NCBI GenBank assembly: GCA_904374805.1
Contig: CAJFEW010000012.1
Coordinates: 1 to 39,886, forward strand
Source of the DNA: an uncultured Neglectibacter sp.
Lineage (GTDB): Bacteria; Bacillota; Clostridia; Oscillospirales; Acutalibacteraceae
Direction: 5' to 3'
Length of the DNA: 39,886 nt
A program made the position numbers and the translations under genes. This document shows positions 23,533 through 29,659 of the stretch, piece by piece; within the stretch, counting starts at the first letter, position 1; every line of letters starts with the position of its first letter. Under the pieces are notes generated by a model that was not told the DNA's origin, did not search any database, and saw nothing but the letters and a program-made list of their open reading frames with translations.

Positions 23533-23698
23533 CCGGGTGCCCACGGATGGACTCCGTGGCCGAACACAGGAACAGGGGTGCAATTCCCCGGCGAACCCGT
23601 CGCCGTAATGGCAGAGGGGCGTTTCTTGCAGCCACTGGGCATGTGCCTGGGAAGGCGAAACGCACCGTTTGTATGCCTGAGCCGGAAGACTTGCCCGG
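23533..23698 (+). promoter_or_regulatory. Cobalamin (B12) riboswitch aptamer
   Basis: The order of conserved elements fits the cobalamin class. P1 is CCGGG (23533-23537) with CCCGG (23694-23698). A GGTGCC start is followed by a CACGGA/TCCGTG hairpin. Then come AACACAGGAA, GGGGTGCAATTCCCC and CCGTCGCCGTAA, then GCCACTGGGC with CTGGGAAGGCG. The B12 box variant is GAGCCGGAAGACTTGCC (about 23680-23696). Known members bind adenosyl- or aqua-/methylcobalamin and lower expression of uptake or synthesis genes. Here it controls a DUF4430 lipoprotein and an ECF S component. Confidence 0.93.
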
Positions 23699-23742
23699 AA
23701 TGGCCGTGCTGCCGCCACGGGTTCTTGGCGCGCCGCACAGGA

Positions 23743-23818
23743 GAGGCCGGGGAAACCCGGCCGGTTTTCCTGCCCGCACAGTTCTGTCGGAAAGAGGGGG
23801 ATCCCTTTTTTCCGGCAG
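23743..23818 (+). promoter_or_regulatory. Expression platform hairpins downstream of the B12 aptamer
   Basis: Hairpin one is GGCCGGG (23745-23751), loop GAAA, CCCGGCC (23756-23762), followed by GGTTTTCC, and looks like a terminator. Hairpin two is a 16-bp stem with three wobbles, CTGTCGGAAAGAGGGG (23784-23799) and CCCTTTTTTCCGGCAG (23803-23818), loop GAT, without a T-run after it. The leader continues another 90 bases to the start codon. Confidence 0.6.
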
Positions 23819-23910
23819 GCCTTGGTGAAGCGCCGTGCGCCAGAGCGCTGCACGCAACTGCGGGAGCCGTCCCTCAAATCTAAACTTTTTTAGAAATGAG
23901 GTTAACAAAA

Positions 23911-24465
23911 ATGATGAAACGTACCAAACGTAAGGCAGGCCGTTGGGGAGCTCTGCTTTTGAGCTTGCTGCTGGTGGTCTCTGTGCTGGCTGGCTGCGGA
24001 GACAGCACCGGTTCCTCTACATCTTCCCAGGTGGAATCCTCTTCTGCGGTTTCGCAAACAGAAGAGAGCTCCGCTGTGGATTCCCAAAGCCAGGTGAGCT
24101 CCTCTGCAGAGGAGGAGAGCTCTGCTTTGAAGCCGGAGCCCCGGGAGGGCGAGGCCTCTCAGGAGGAGAGCCAGGTAAAGGAGATCACCTTGAAGGTGGT
24201 CCACGGGGACGGGTCTGAGAAGGAGTTCCCCCTTTCCACCACGGCAGAAACCCTGGGAGAAGCCCTGGAGGCGGAAGGTTTGATCGCCGGAGAAGAGAGC
24301 AGCTACGGGCTGTTCATCACCACGGTGGACGGTGAAACGGCCGACGACGCCAACCAGGAGTGGTGGTGCCTGACCAAGGGCGGTGAAGCGTGGAACTACG
24401 GCGCAGATTCCACCCAGATCAGCGACGGCGACACCTATGAGTTGACCTTGACGGTGGGTTACTGA
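23911..24465 (+). CDS. DUF4430-domain lipoprotein, candidate corrinoid-binding protein
   Basis: A 184-residue surface lipoprotein. The signal peptide has basic MMKRTKRKAGRW, a hydrophobic core and lipobox LAGC with Cys29. A Ser/Glu-rich linker of about 60 residues follows. The C-terminal DUF4430 domain (about 95-184) shows TLGEALEAEGLIAGEESSYG, then DDANQEWWCLTKGG and the closing DGDTYELTLTVGY. DUF4430 resembles the C-terminal domain of transcobalamin and intrinsic factor. ATG 23911 is chosen since TGAGGT lies nine bases upstream; an ATG at 23896 has no SD. B12 control and the neighbouring ECF gene point to capture of cobalamin or another corrinoid; that function is inference. Confidence 0.85.
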   Translation: MMKRTKRKAGRWGALLLSLLLVVSVLAGCGDSTGSSTSSQVESSSAVSQTEESSAVDSQSQVSSSAEEESSALKPEPREGEASQEESQVKEITLKVVHGDGSEKEFPLSTTAETLGEALEAEGLIAGEESSYGLFITTVDGETADDANQEWWCLTKGGEAWNYGADSTQISDGDTYELTLTVGY

Positions 24466-24983
24466 TGAAAAGCCGCCTCACCAACCTGTGCTTGATGGCC
24501 ATGATGGGCACGGTCCTAGTGGTCTCTAAAGAGGTGCTGGCTTTTTTGCCCAATGTGGAATTGGTCAGCCTGCTGACCATCCTTTTTACGCTGGTGTTTG
24601 GAAAAAGGGTGGTGGGGGCCCTGGGGGTGTTTCTTCTGTTGGAGGGACTCCTCTATGGCGGCTTTGGCACCTGGTGGGTGATGTATCTGTACGTTTGGCC
24701 TCTGCTGGCCCTGCTCACTTGGCTGTTCCGCTGGATGGGGCACTGCTGGCAGTGGGCCATTTTGTCGGGGCTTTTTGGCTTGGCCTTTGGAACGCTCTGC
24801 TCTCTGACCTATCTGCCGGTGGGCGGCGTTTCTATGATGCTGGCCTGGATCGTCAGCGGTTTGCCTTTTGACTTTGTGCACGGGGGAGGAAACTTCCTTC
24901 TGGCGCTGTTGCTCTACCATCCCCTGCGCAAGGTGCTGGACCAGCTGGCAAAGTGGCTTCCAAGGAACGGCTGCACTTTGTAA
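24465..24983 (+). CDS. ECF transporter S component, probable cobalamin/corrinoid specificity
   Basis: A 172-residue membrane protein with about five to six helices and the S-component layout: LTNLCLMAMMGTVLVVSKEV, PNVELVSLLTILFTLVFGKR, then GLLYGGFGTWWVMYLYVWPL. S components bind a vitamin and use a shared EcfAA'T energising module, which is not encoded here, as is usual for group II ECF systems. It overlaps the lipoprotein stop by one base (TGATG), so the two are coupled under the B12 riboswitch. Substrate specificity is inferred from the riboswitch only. Confidence 0.85.
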   Translation: MKSRLTNLCLMAMMGTVLVVSKEVLAFLPNVELVSLLTILFTLVFGKRVVGALGVFLLLEGLLYGGFGTWWVMYLYVWPLLALLTWLFRWMGHCWQWAILSGLFGLAFGTLCSLTYLPVGGVSMMLAWIVSGLPFDFVHGGGNFLLALLLYHPLRKVLDQLAKWLPRNGCTL

Positions 24984-24991
24984 TAGTATGG

Positions 24992-25030
24992 GAAGAGCCG
25001 GTGAGGAAACTGACACCTCACCGGCTCTTC
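24992..25030 (+). terminator. Long perfect hairpin after the ECF gene
   Basis: GAAGAGCCGGTGAGG (24992-25006) with CCTCACCGGCTCTTC (25016-25030), 15 perfect pairs. There is no T-run after it; it precedes a better terminator. Confidence 0.7.
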
Positions 25031-25034
25031 GGAG

Positions 25035-25070
25035 AAAAAGGACGCCCGGGTCTTCCCGGACGTCCTTTTT
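25035..25070. terminator. Bidirectional terminator between the ECF gene and tspO
   Basis: AAAAAGGACG (25035-25044) and CGTCCTTTTT (25061-25070) enclose CCGGG/CCCGG with loop TCTT. A-run and T-run flank both sides, so it serves both converging transcripts. Confidence 0.9.
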
Positions 25071-25081
25071 GCAGGGGGGAT

Positions 25082-25552
25082 TTATGTGCCTGGGTTTAGA
25101 AGCCAAACTCCCCCATTTAAATAGGCGGCAAACGTCACCCAGAGCAGATAGGGAACCAAAAGCCACCCGGCTGCGGGCGTCTCCTTAAAAAAGCGCAGGG
25201 TGGTCACCAGCAGGAACAGCCAAAGAAGCAGCAGCCAGAAAAAGGCCAGGGCGTAATTTTGCAGGTTGAAGAAGAGCAGGGGCCACACAAAGTTCAGGGC
25301 CAGCTGGAGGGCATACAGTGCCAAAGCCCCATTGCGGCCGGTGCTGTCCCGCATCCACACCAAATAGGCGGCGATTCCCATCAGCAAGTATAAAAGACTC
25401 CACACTATAGGGAACACCCAAGCAGGTAGGGAGAGGGGCGGCTGCCGCAAAGCGCCGTATACCTGTCCGGCCCCCTGGGTGAGCAAGGCGGCCAACCCGC
25501 CTGTGCCCAGGCTGAGAAGCAGATTGGCTGCCAACGGTTTGCCTTTGATCAT
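25082..25552 (-). CDS. tspO: TspO/MBR family tryptophan-rich sensory protein
   Basis: A 156-residue membrane protein with the five-helix TspO fold (bacterial homologue of the translocator protein), which binds porphyrins, tetrapyrroles and sterols. Visible motifs are PPLSLPAWVFPIVWSLLYLL (about residues 38-57), ALNFVWPLLFFNLQNYALAF (about 85-104) and LLVPYLLWVTFAAYLNGGVW at the end. ATG 25552 has AAAGGGG eight bases upstream; earlier codons lie in likely leader. Its position next to a corrinoid uptake operon is suggestive, since both concern tetrapyrroles, but they are convergent and no shared control is seen. Confidence 0.92.
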   Translation of the reverse strand: MIKGKPLAANLLLSLGTGGLAALLTQGAGQVYGALRQPPLSLPAWVFPIVWSLLYLLMGIAAYLVWMRDSTGRNGALALYALQLALNFVWPLLFFNLQNYALAFFWLLLLWLFLLVTTLRFFKETPAAGWLLVPYLLWVTFAAYLNGGVWLLNPGT

Positions 25553-25636
25553 GGGACCGCCCCTTTCCGGCAGATAGTTGTGGGTACAGTATATGCCGGT
25601 TTTTTCCAAACATACCAATGCCAGCGTTCTCACATC

Positions 25637-26071
25637 CTACAAATAGGGCTGCATTTCCTGGGCCAGGCTGTCCTCCAAGGTGATGAGGCGGTCTGCAATG
25701 CGTTTTGCCTGTTCCTCGGCAGCCTTGTATTGGTTGAGGTAGCGGTTTAGGGATTTTACCCCCATATTGCAGCCGTCTGTAATCAGGTTAGCCACGGTTT
25801 TATCGCTGTCCTCTAAAGCGAGTTGGACGTTAGTTTTCATCCAGGACATTCCTTTAGCCACTGGACTGGGTTCCTTGCCCTGGTCCCCATATTGGGCCAG
25901 CAGGGAGTGGGTTTCGTCTCCCAGCTTGGTGTGGGCGCTGCGGCTTTTTTCCAAGGAATTTCGCAGCTGGCTGCCCTTCACCTTGGGCAGCACTTCGTCG
26001 ATGGAGCCCACGCCCATTTTAATGCCGGCGTTGCACTCCCGCAGCAGTTTTATGGTGTCTTCCTGGATCAT
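25637..26071 (-). CDS. Ferritin-like helical protein (DUF2383-like)
   Basis: A 144-residue, mostly alpha-helical soluble protein. MIQEDTIKLLRECNAGIKMG, later LRNSLEKSRSAHTKLGDETH and the C-terminal QYKAAEEQAKRIADRLITLE suggest a four-helix bundle like the DUF2383 (ferritin-like) proteins common in Clostridia. The metal-ligand pattern is not complete to my eye, so a metal role is not claimed. ATG 26071 has AGGAGG seven bases upstream. It is upstream of tspO on the same strand (84-base gap). Confidence 0.68.
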   Translation of the reverse strand: MIQEDTIKLLRECNAGIKMGVGSIDEVLPKVKGSQLRNSLEKSRSAHTKLGDETHSLLAQYGDQGKEPSPVAKGMSWMKTNVQLALEDSDKTVANLITDGCNMGVKSLNRYLNQYKAAEEQAKRIADRLITLEDSLAQEMQPYL

Positions 26072-26199
26072 AGCAGTTCCTCCTGTGGGTAGTTTTACCC
26101 TTAGTCTGCCCAGAATAGATCTGCCTATGCAGCTGTGGCTGCTTGGAGAAAATTGGCCGGCGGAAAGGGCATTTCCCCCGGGTTTGCAAGAGCGCCCCA

Positions 26200-26228
26200 T
26201 TGAATCCTGCACAGGGATTGTATATAAT
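26200..26228 (+). promoter_or_regulatory. Promoter of the thioesterase gene
   Basis: TTGAAT (26200-26205), 17 bases, TATAAT (26223-26228). Confidence 0.8.
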
Positions 26229-26262
26229 ACGGGGGAATACCAAAAGAAGAAGGGAGAGGCCT

Positions 26263-26748
26263 ATGGAGAAATACGTCCGGGATTCCTATACGGAGCATGT
26301 GCAGATTTTGTCCCAGTCCAGCTTGAACGGCTACAAACGCCTGTTTGGAGGCAGGTTGATGGAGTGGATCGACGTGGTGGCCGGGGTGGTGGCCCGGCGG
26401 CACTCCAACCACAATGTGACCACAGCTTCCGTGGACAACCTGCGCTTTGAAGGGCCCGCTTACGGCAACGAGACCATTGTGCTGTGCGGATATATCACCT
26501 ATACGGGCCGCACTTCCATGGAGGTGTGCGTGCGCACCTATGTGGAGGAGCTCAACGGCCACAAGCGGCTGATCAACGTGGCCTACCTGGTGATGGTGGC
26601 CCTGGATGAAAACGAGCGTCCTGTGGAAGTGCCCCGGCTAGTGTTGACCACGGAAGAGGAAAAGCGGGAGTGGGAAGCCGCCCAAGAACGCTACCAGTAT
26701 CGGAAAGAACGGCGCCGCCAGGAAAAGGCCGCCCGAGGGGAGCGGTGA
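26263..26748 (+). CDS. Acyl-CoA thioesterase (hotdog fold, YkhA/YciA type)
   Basis: A 161-residue hotdog-fold acyl-CoA hydrolase. Typical segments are GYKRLFGGRLMEWIDVVAGV (about residues 23-42; the usual catalytic region is N/GxxFGGxxMxxxD), NVTTASVDNLRFEGPAYGNE (about 51-70), and YTGRTSMEVCVRTYVEE. The last 30 residues are a charged tail rich in Arg, Lys and Glu. ATG 26263 follows AAGGGAG at six bases. It converges on feoB with only 12 bases between the stops and no visible terminator. Confidence 0.9.
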   Translation: MEKYVRDSYTEHVQILSQSSLNGYKRLFGGRLMEWIDVVAGVVARRHSNHNVTTASVDNLRFEGPAYGNETIVLCGYITYTGRTSMEVCVRTYVEELNGHKRLINVAYLVMVALDENERPVEVPRLVLTTEEEKREWEAAQERYQYRKERRRQEKAARGER

Positions 26749-26760
26749 CACCCTGGATTT

Positions 26761-28821
26761 TTATAGGGGGATCCAACGGGTGACAAAGGCCGTAAGGGCG
26801 CAGAGGGCCATGCCGCACAGCGTGGGCAGAAGGAAAGCGGTCGCCGTCCAGCGGAGGCTTTTTGTCTCCTTCCAGACGGTGAGGCAGGTGGTGGAGCAGG
26901 GCCAGTGGAACAGGGAGAAAAACAGTACGCACAGAGCGGTGACCCAGGTCCAGCCGTTTTCCACCAGAACGTTGTGCAGCAGGGAGAGGTTGCTCACCTC
27001 TGTCAAGGTCCCTTGAGACAGGTATCCCATGAGCAGCAGGGGCAAAACCAGTTCGTTGGCAGGCAAGGCCAGTAGAAAAGAGAGCAGGATCACCCCGTCC
27101 ATTCCCAGCAGCCGGGCGAAGGGGTCCAGGAACCCGGCCCCTTGGGACAGAAGGCTCTCCCCGCCGGGGGAGAGATTTGCCAGGCACCAAATCCCCACGC
27201 CTGCGGGAGCGGCCACCGCCGCGGCTCTTCCCAGAACGAACAGGGTGCGGTCCAGTAGGGAGCGCACCAAGATCTGCCCCACCTGGGGCGTGCGATAGGG
27301 CGGAAGCTCCAAGGTGAAGGAGGAGGGCTCTCCCCGCAGGAGGGTTTGGGCAAGCAGTTTGGAGGCCGCCAGGCTCATGCCCAAAGCCAGCAGGAGCAAT
27401 CCTGCCAAAAGCAATGCTCCCAGGAAGGAGGCGCCGCCCCCTGCGAAAAACAGAGAGATCAAGGTAACAAGCAGGGGCAGCCTGCCGTTGCAGGGGATAA
27501 AGCTGTTGGTCAGCAAGGCGATGTTTCGCTCCCGGGGGGAGTCGATAATCCGGCAGCCGGTGACGCCTGCCGCGTTGCAGCCCAGCCCCATGCAGGTGGT
27601 TAAGGCCTGTTTTCCGCAGGCGCCGCAGGCTTGCAAGCATCGGTCCAGATTAAAGGCGATGCGGGGCAGATAGCCCAGATCCTCCAACAAGGTGAACAGG
27701 GGAAAGAAAATGGCCATGGGAGGCAGCATGACTGCCACCACCCAGGACAGGGTGGTGTACGCTCCGTCCACCAAGACTCCCGTGAGCCAAGCAGGGGCGT
27801 TCCAAAACTCCAGTAATGCCCGCAGCCCGGTTCCCAGGTGGGCAAATCCCTGGCTGAGAAGCTGGGAGGGAACGTTGGCTCCCACCATGGTCAGCCATAG
27901 CAACAGGAGCAGCAGCAACCCCATGACAGGGAAAGCGGTCCATTTCCCTGTGAAGATCTGGTCCAACGCCCGGTCCCGAGGGCTGTATCCCCGGCCCATG
28001 CCGCAGACGGTCCGCCGGGCCAGATCCGCCGCCTTTTCCGCCAGGCCGGCAGCGATGGCGTCCCCATATTCTTCCGAGGTGTGACGGCTCCACAGGTCTT
28101 GCAGGACGGCGGCGACGGAAGGGTCTTCCAGCAAATAGGCGGCTGGGGGAGGCGTCTCCCCTTCCAGCAGCCGCAAACAGGTCCAGCGGGTGGGGAGGCC
28201 CTCCCGCTTTTTTCGATCCACCAGGGGAGCCAGCCGGTCCAGCGCCCCTTCCACGGGAGAGGGGTAGGGGACGGAAGGGGAGAAAGTGCTGGGAGAGGCC
28301 TCCATGGCCGCCACTGCGGTTTGCAGCAGCTGGGGGATCCCTTTGCCCCGGCGGGCGGCCGTGCCCACAACAGGAACCCCCAGCAGCTGGGACAGAGCCT
28401 GGGTGTCCACCTGTATGTTCCGGGCTTTCGCCTCATCCAAGAGGTTGACGCACACCACGATCCGGGGTGTGATCTCCAACACCTGCAGGACCAGCCCCAG
28501 GCTCCGCTCTAAGCAGGTGGCGTCACAGATCACCAGGACCGCGTCTGCCCTGCCGGAAAGAAGAAAGTCCCGGGCGGCCTCCTCCTCCGGAGACCGGGGA
28601 AGGAGGGAATAGCAGCCCGGCAGATCCACCAGCCGGAGGGTTTGCCCCTTCCACCGGCAGATCCCCTGGGCACTGGCCACGGTTTTCCCGGCCCAGTTTC
28701 CCGTGTGCTGCCGAAGGCCGGTTAGAGCGTTAAAGACCGTGCTCTTTCCCACGTTGGGATTTCCTGCCAGGGCTAAGATCCGTGGGCCCTCTTCCCAAGA
28801 AGGGCTTGCTGCAGCGTCCAT
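26761..28821 (-). CDS. feoB: Ferrous iron transport protein B
   Basis: A 686-residue Fe2+ transporter in the cytoplasmic membrane with an N-terminal GTPase. G1 is GNPNVGKST (about residues 19-27), G3 is DLPGCYSL (about 63-70) and G4 is NLLDEAKA. The membrane part has the Gate halves with GLGCNAAGVTGCRIIDSPRE and SFIPCNGRLPLLV in the centre, where Cys residues line the path. ATG 28821 follows GGGGAG at nine bases; a much longer open frame upstream is chance, because feoA lies there on the same strand in another frame. feoA precedes it by 92 bases. Confidence 0.95.
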   Translation of the reverse strand: MDAAASPSWEEGPRILALAGNPNVGKSTVFNALTGLRQHTGNWAGKTVASAQGICRWKGQTLRLVDLPGCYSLLPRSPEEEAARDFLLSGRADAVLVICDATCLERSLGLVLQVLEITPRIVVCVNLLDEAKARNIQVDTQALSQLLGVPVVGTAARRGKGIPQLLQTAVAAMEASPSTFSPSVPYPSPVEGALDRLAPLVDRKKREGLPTRWTCLRLLEGETPPPAAYLLEDPSVAAVLQDLWSRHTSEEYGDAIAAGLAEKAADLARRTVCGMGRGYSPRDRALDQIFTGKWTAFPVMGLLLLLLLWLTMVGANVPSQLLSQGFAHLGTGLRALLEFWNAPAWLTGVLVDGAYTTLSWVVAVMLPPMAIFFPLFTLLEDLGYLPRIAFNLDRCLQACGACGKQALTTCMGLGCNAAGVTGCRIIDSPRERNIALLTNSFIPCNGRLPLLVTLISLFFAGGGASFLGALLLAGLLLLALGMSLAASKLLAQTLLRGEPSSFTLELPPYRTPQVGQILVRSLLDRTLFVLGRAAAVAAPAGVGIWCLANLSPGGESLLSQGAGFLDPFARLLGMDGVILLSFLLALPANELVLPLLLMGYLSQGTLTEVSNLSLLHNVLVENGWTWVTALCVLFFSLFHWPCSTTCLTVWKETKSLRWTATAFLLPTLCGMALCALTAFVTRWIPL

Positions 28822-28872
28822 CCAATCACACTCCCCGTCTAAAAAGGGGGAGAAACTTTCTCCCCAGGAAAA

Positions 28873-28906
28873 GGCGCCCTCTTCGGAAAGCCCGAAGACG
28901 GGCGCC
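28873..28906 (-). terminator. Intercistronic hairpin between feoA and feoB
   Basis: On the minus strand GGCGCCC, one bulged base, TCTTCGG, loop GCTTT, CCGAAGA, GGGCGCC, then TTTTCC. It may attenuate feoB relative to feoA. Confidence 0.6.
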
Positions 28907-28913
28907 CTGTGTT

Positions 28914-29147
28914 TTACCAAGTGACAAGGACGCTTTGGGCGTCCTTTTTTCGCAGGGCGATCACGGCCCCTCGAATGCGGTAGGCCGAGGGGGTGCCCAA
29001 AGGGCTTTGGGCCACACACTCCACCACCGCGCCGGGCACCAGGCCCAGGTCCTGCAAGCGGCGGCGGATGGGCCCCTGGGCGTTGAGTTTCCAAACCCGG
29101 CCATGCTCCCCGGGGGAGAGCCTGGCCAAAGGGAACGCTTCCTCCAT
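28914..29147 (-). CDS. feoA: Ferrous iron transport protein A
   Basis: A 77-residue SH3-like cytosolic partner of FeoB, thought to regulate its GTPase or assembly. It has the family pattern LARLSPGEHGRVWKLN, IRRRLQDLGLVPGAVVECV, then SPLGTPSAYRIRGAVIALRK. ATG 29147 follows GGGAGGAAG at seven bases. Upstream lies a 157-base region shared with a divergent DUF134 gene, with an inverted repeat close to this start. Confidence 0.92.
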   Translation of the reverse strand: MEEAFPLARLSPGEHGRVWKLNAQGPIRRRLQDLGLVPGAVVECVAQSPLGTPSAYRIRGAVIALRKKDAQSVLVTW

Positions 29148-29163
29148 GTTGCTTCCTCCCTTT

Positions 29164-29202
29164 ACTGTCACCATATTCGGTTGGTAGAAAAACGGTGACA
29201 GT
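29164..29202. promoter_or_regulatory. Inverted repeat in the feoAB leader
   Basis: ACTGTCACC (29164-29172) and GGTGACAGT (29194-29202), 21 bases apart. On the minus strand the second arm ends 16 bases before the feoA start, so it could be an operator or an RNA hairpin that hides the ribosome site. No clear feo promoter was found on the minus strand. Confidence 0.5.
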
Positions 29203-29240
29203 TTTTGGTACCTTTCCAGGGGGAATTGAAAGAAATGTTG

Positions 29241-29269
29241 TTGACATATGTGCAAAACAAAGGTACAAT
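29241..29269 (+). promoter_or_regulatory. Promoter of the DUF134-fusion operon
   Basis: TTGACA (29241-29246), 17 bases, TACAAT (29264-29269). An imperfect dyad centred near CATATG (29244-29249), with TTGTTG and AAACAA ends, overlaps it and may be an operator. Confidence 0.85.
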
Positions 29270-29304
29270 GGAACTAAAGAAACTGGCGGAGAGGAGGAGT
29301 GCAC

Positions 29305-29658
29305 TTGGCCAGGCCTAGTAAATGCCGCTGCATCTGTTCTATGCCCCCTGTGACGGAGTTTTTTCCCAGAGGGGAGGGGAGCAGCCAGGAACCGGTGGTC
29401 CTTCGGCTGGATGAATACGAGACGATCCGGCTGCTGGATTACCGGCAATACACCCAGGAGCAGTGCGCGGCGCGCATGAACATCTCCCGGACCACGGTGA
29501 CGCGCATGTACGAAACAGGGCGCAGCAAGGTGGCTCGGGCACTGGTAGAGGGACGTCCTCTTGTGATCGAAGGCGGGGACGTTCTGGTCTGTACGGCTCC
29601 CCGGCCGGAGTGCGCTGGGGAACCCACTTGCTGCCACAGGCAGGGAAAGGATGCATGA
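29305..29658 (+). CDS. DUF134-family putative DNA-binding protein
   Basis: A 117-residue protein of the DUF134 family. It starts with ARPSKCRCICSMPPVTEFFP, where the paired Cys are typical, then a sigma-70 region 4-like helix-turn-helix: LRLDEYETIRLLDYRQYTQE followed by QCAARMNISRTTVTRMYETG. A Cys-rich tail ends in CAGEPTCCHRQG. The start is TTG 29305 (GGAGG seven bases before), giving the family N-terminus; a GTG at 29299 is also open. Family members are predicted regulators next to redox or iron-sulfur genes. The neighbours suggest it controls the fusion enzyme and perhaps feoAB. Confidence 0.88.
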   Translation: MARPSKCRCICSMPPVTEFFPRGEGSSQEPVVLRLDEYETIRLLDYRQYTQEQCAARMNISRTTVTRMYETGRSKVARALVEGRPLVIEGGDVLVCTAPRPECAGEPTCCHRQGKDA

Positions 29659-29659
29659 G

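Noticed and set aside
23818-23880. GGTGAAGCGCC and GCAACTGCGGGAGCC, reminiscent of a second cobalamin aptamer
   Set aside because: The other conserved elements and closing stem are missing; a complete aptamer lies just upstream.
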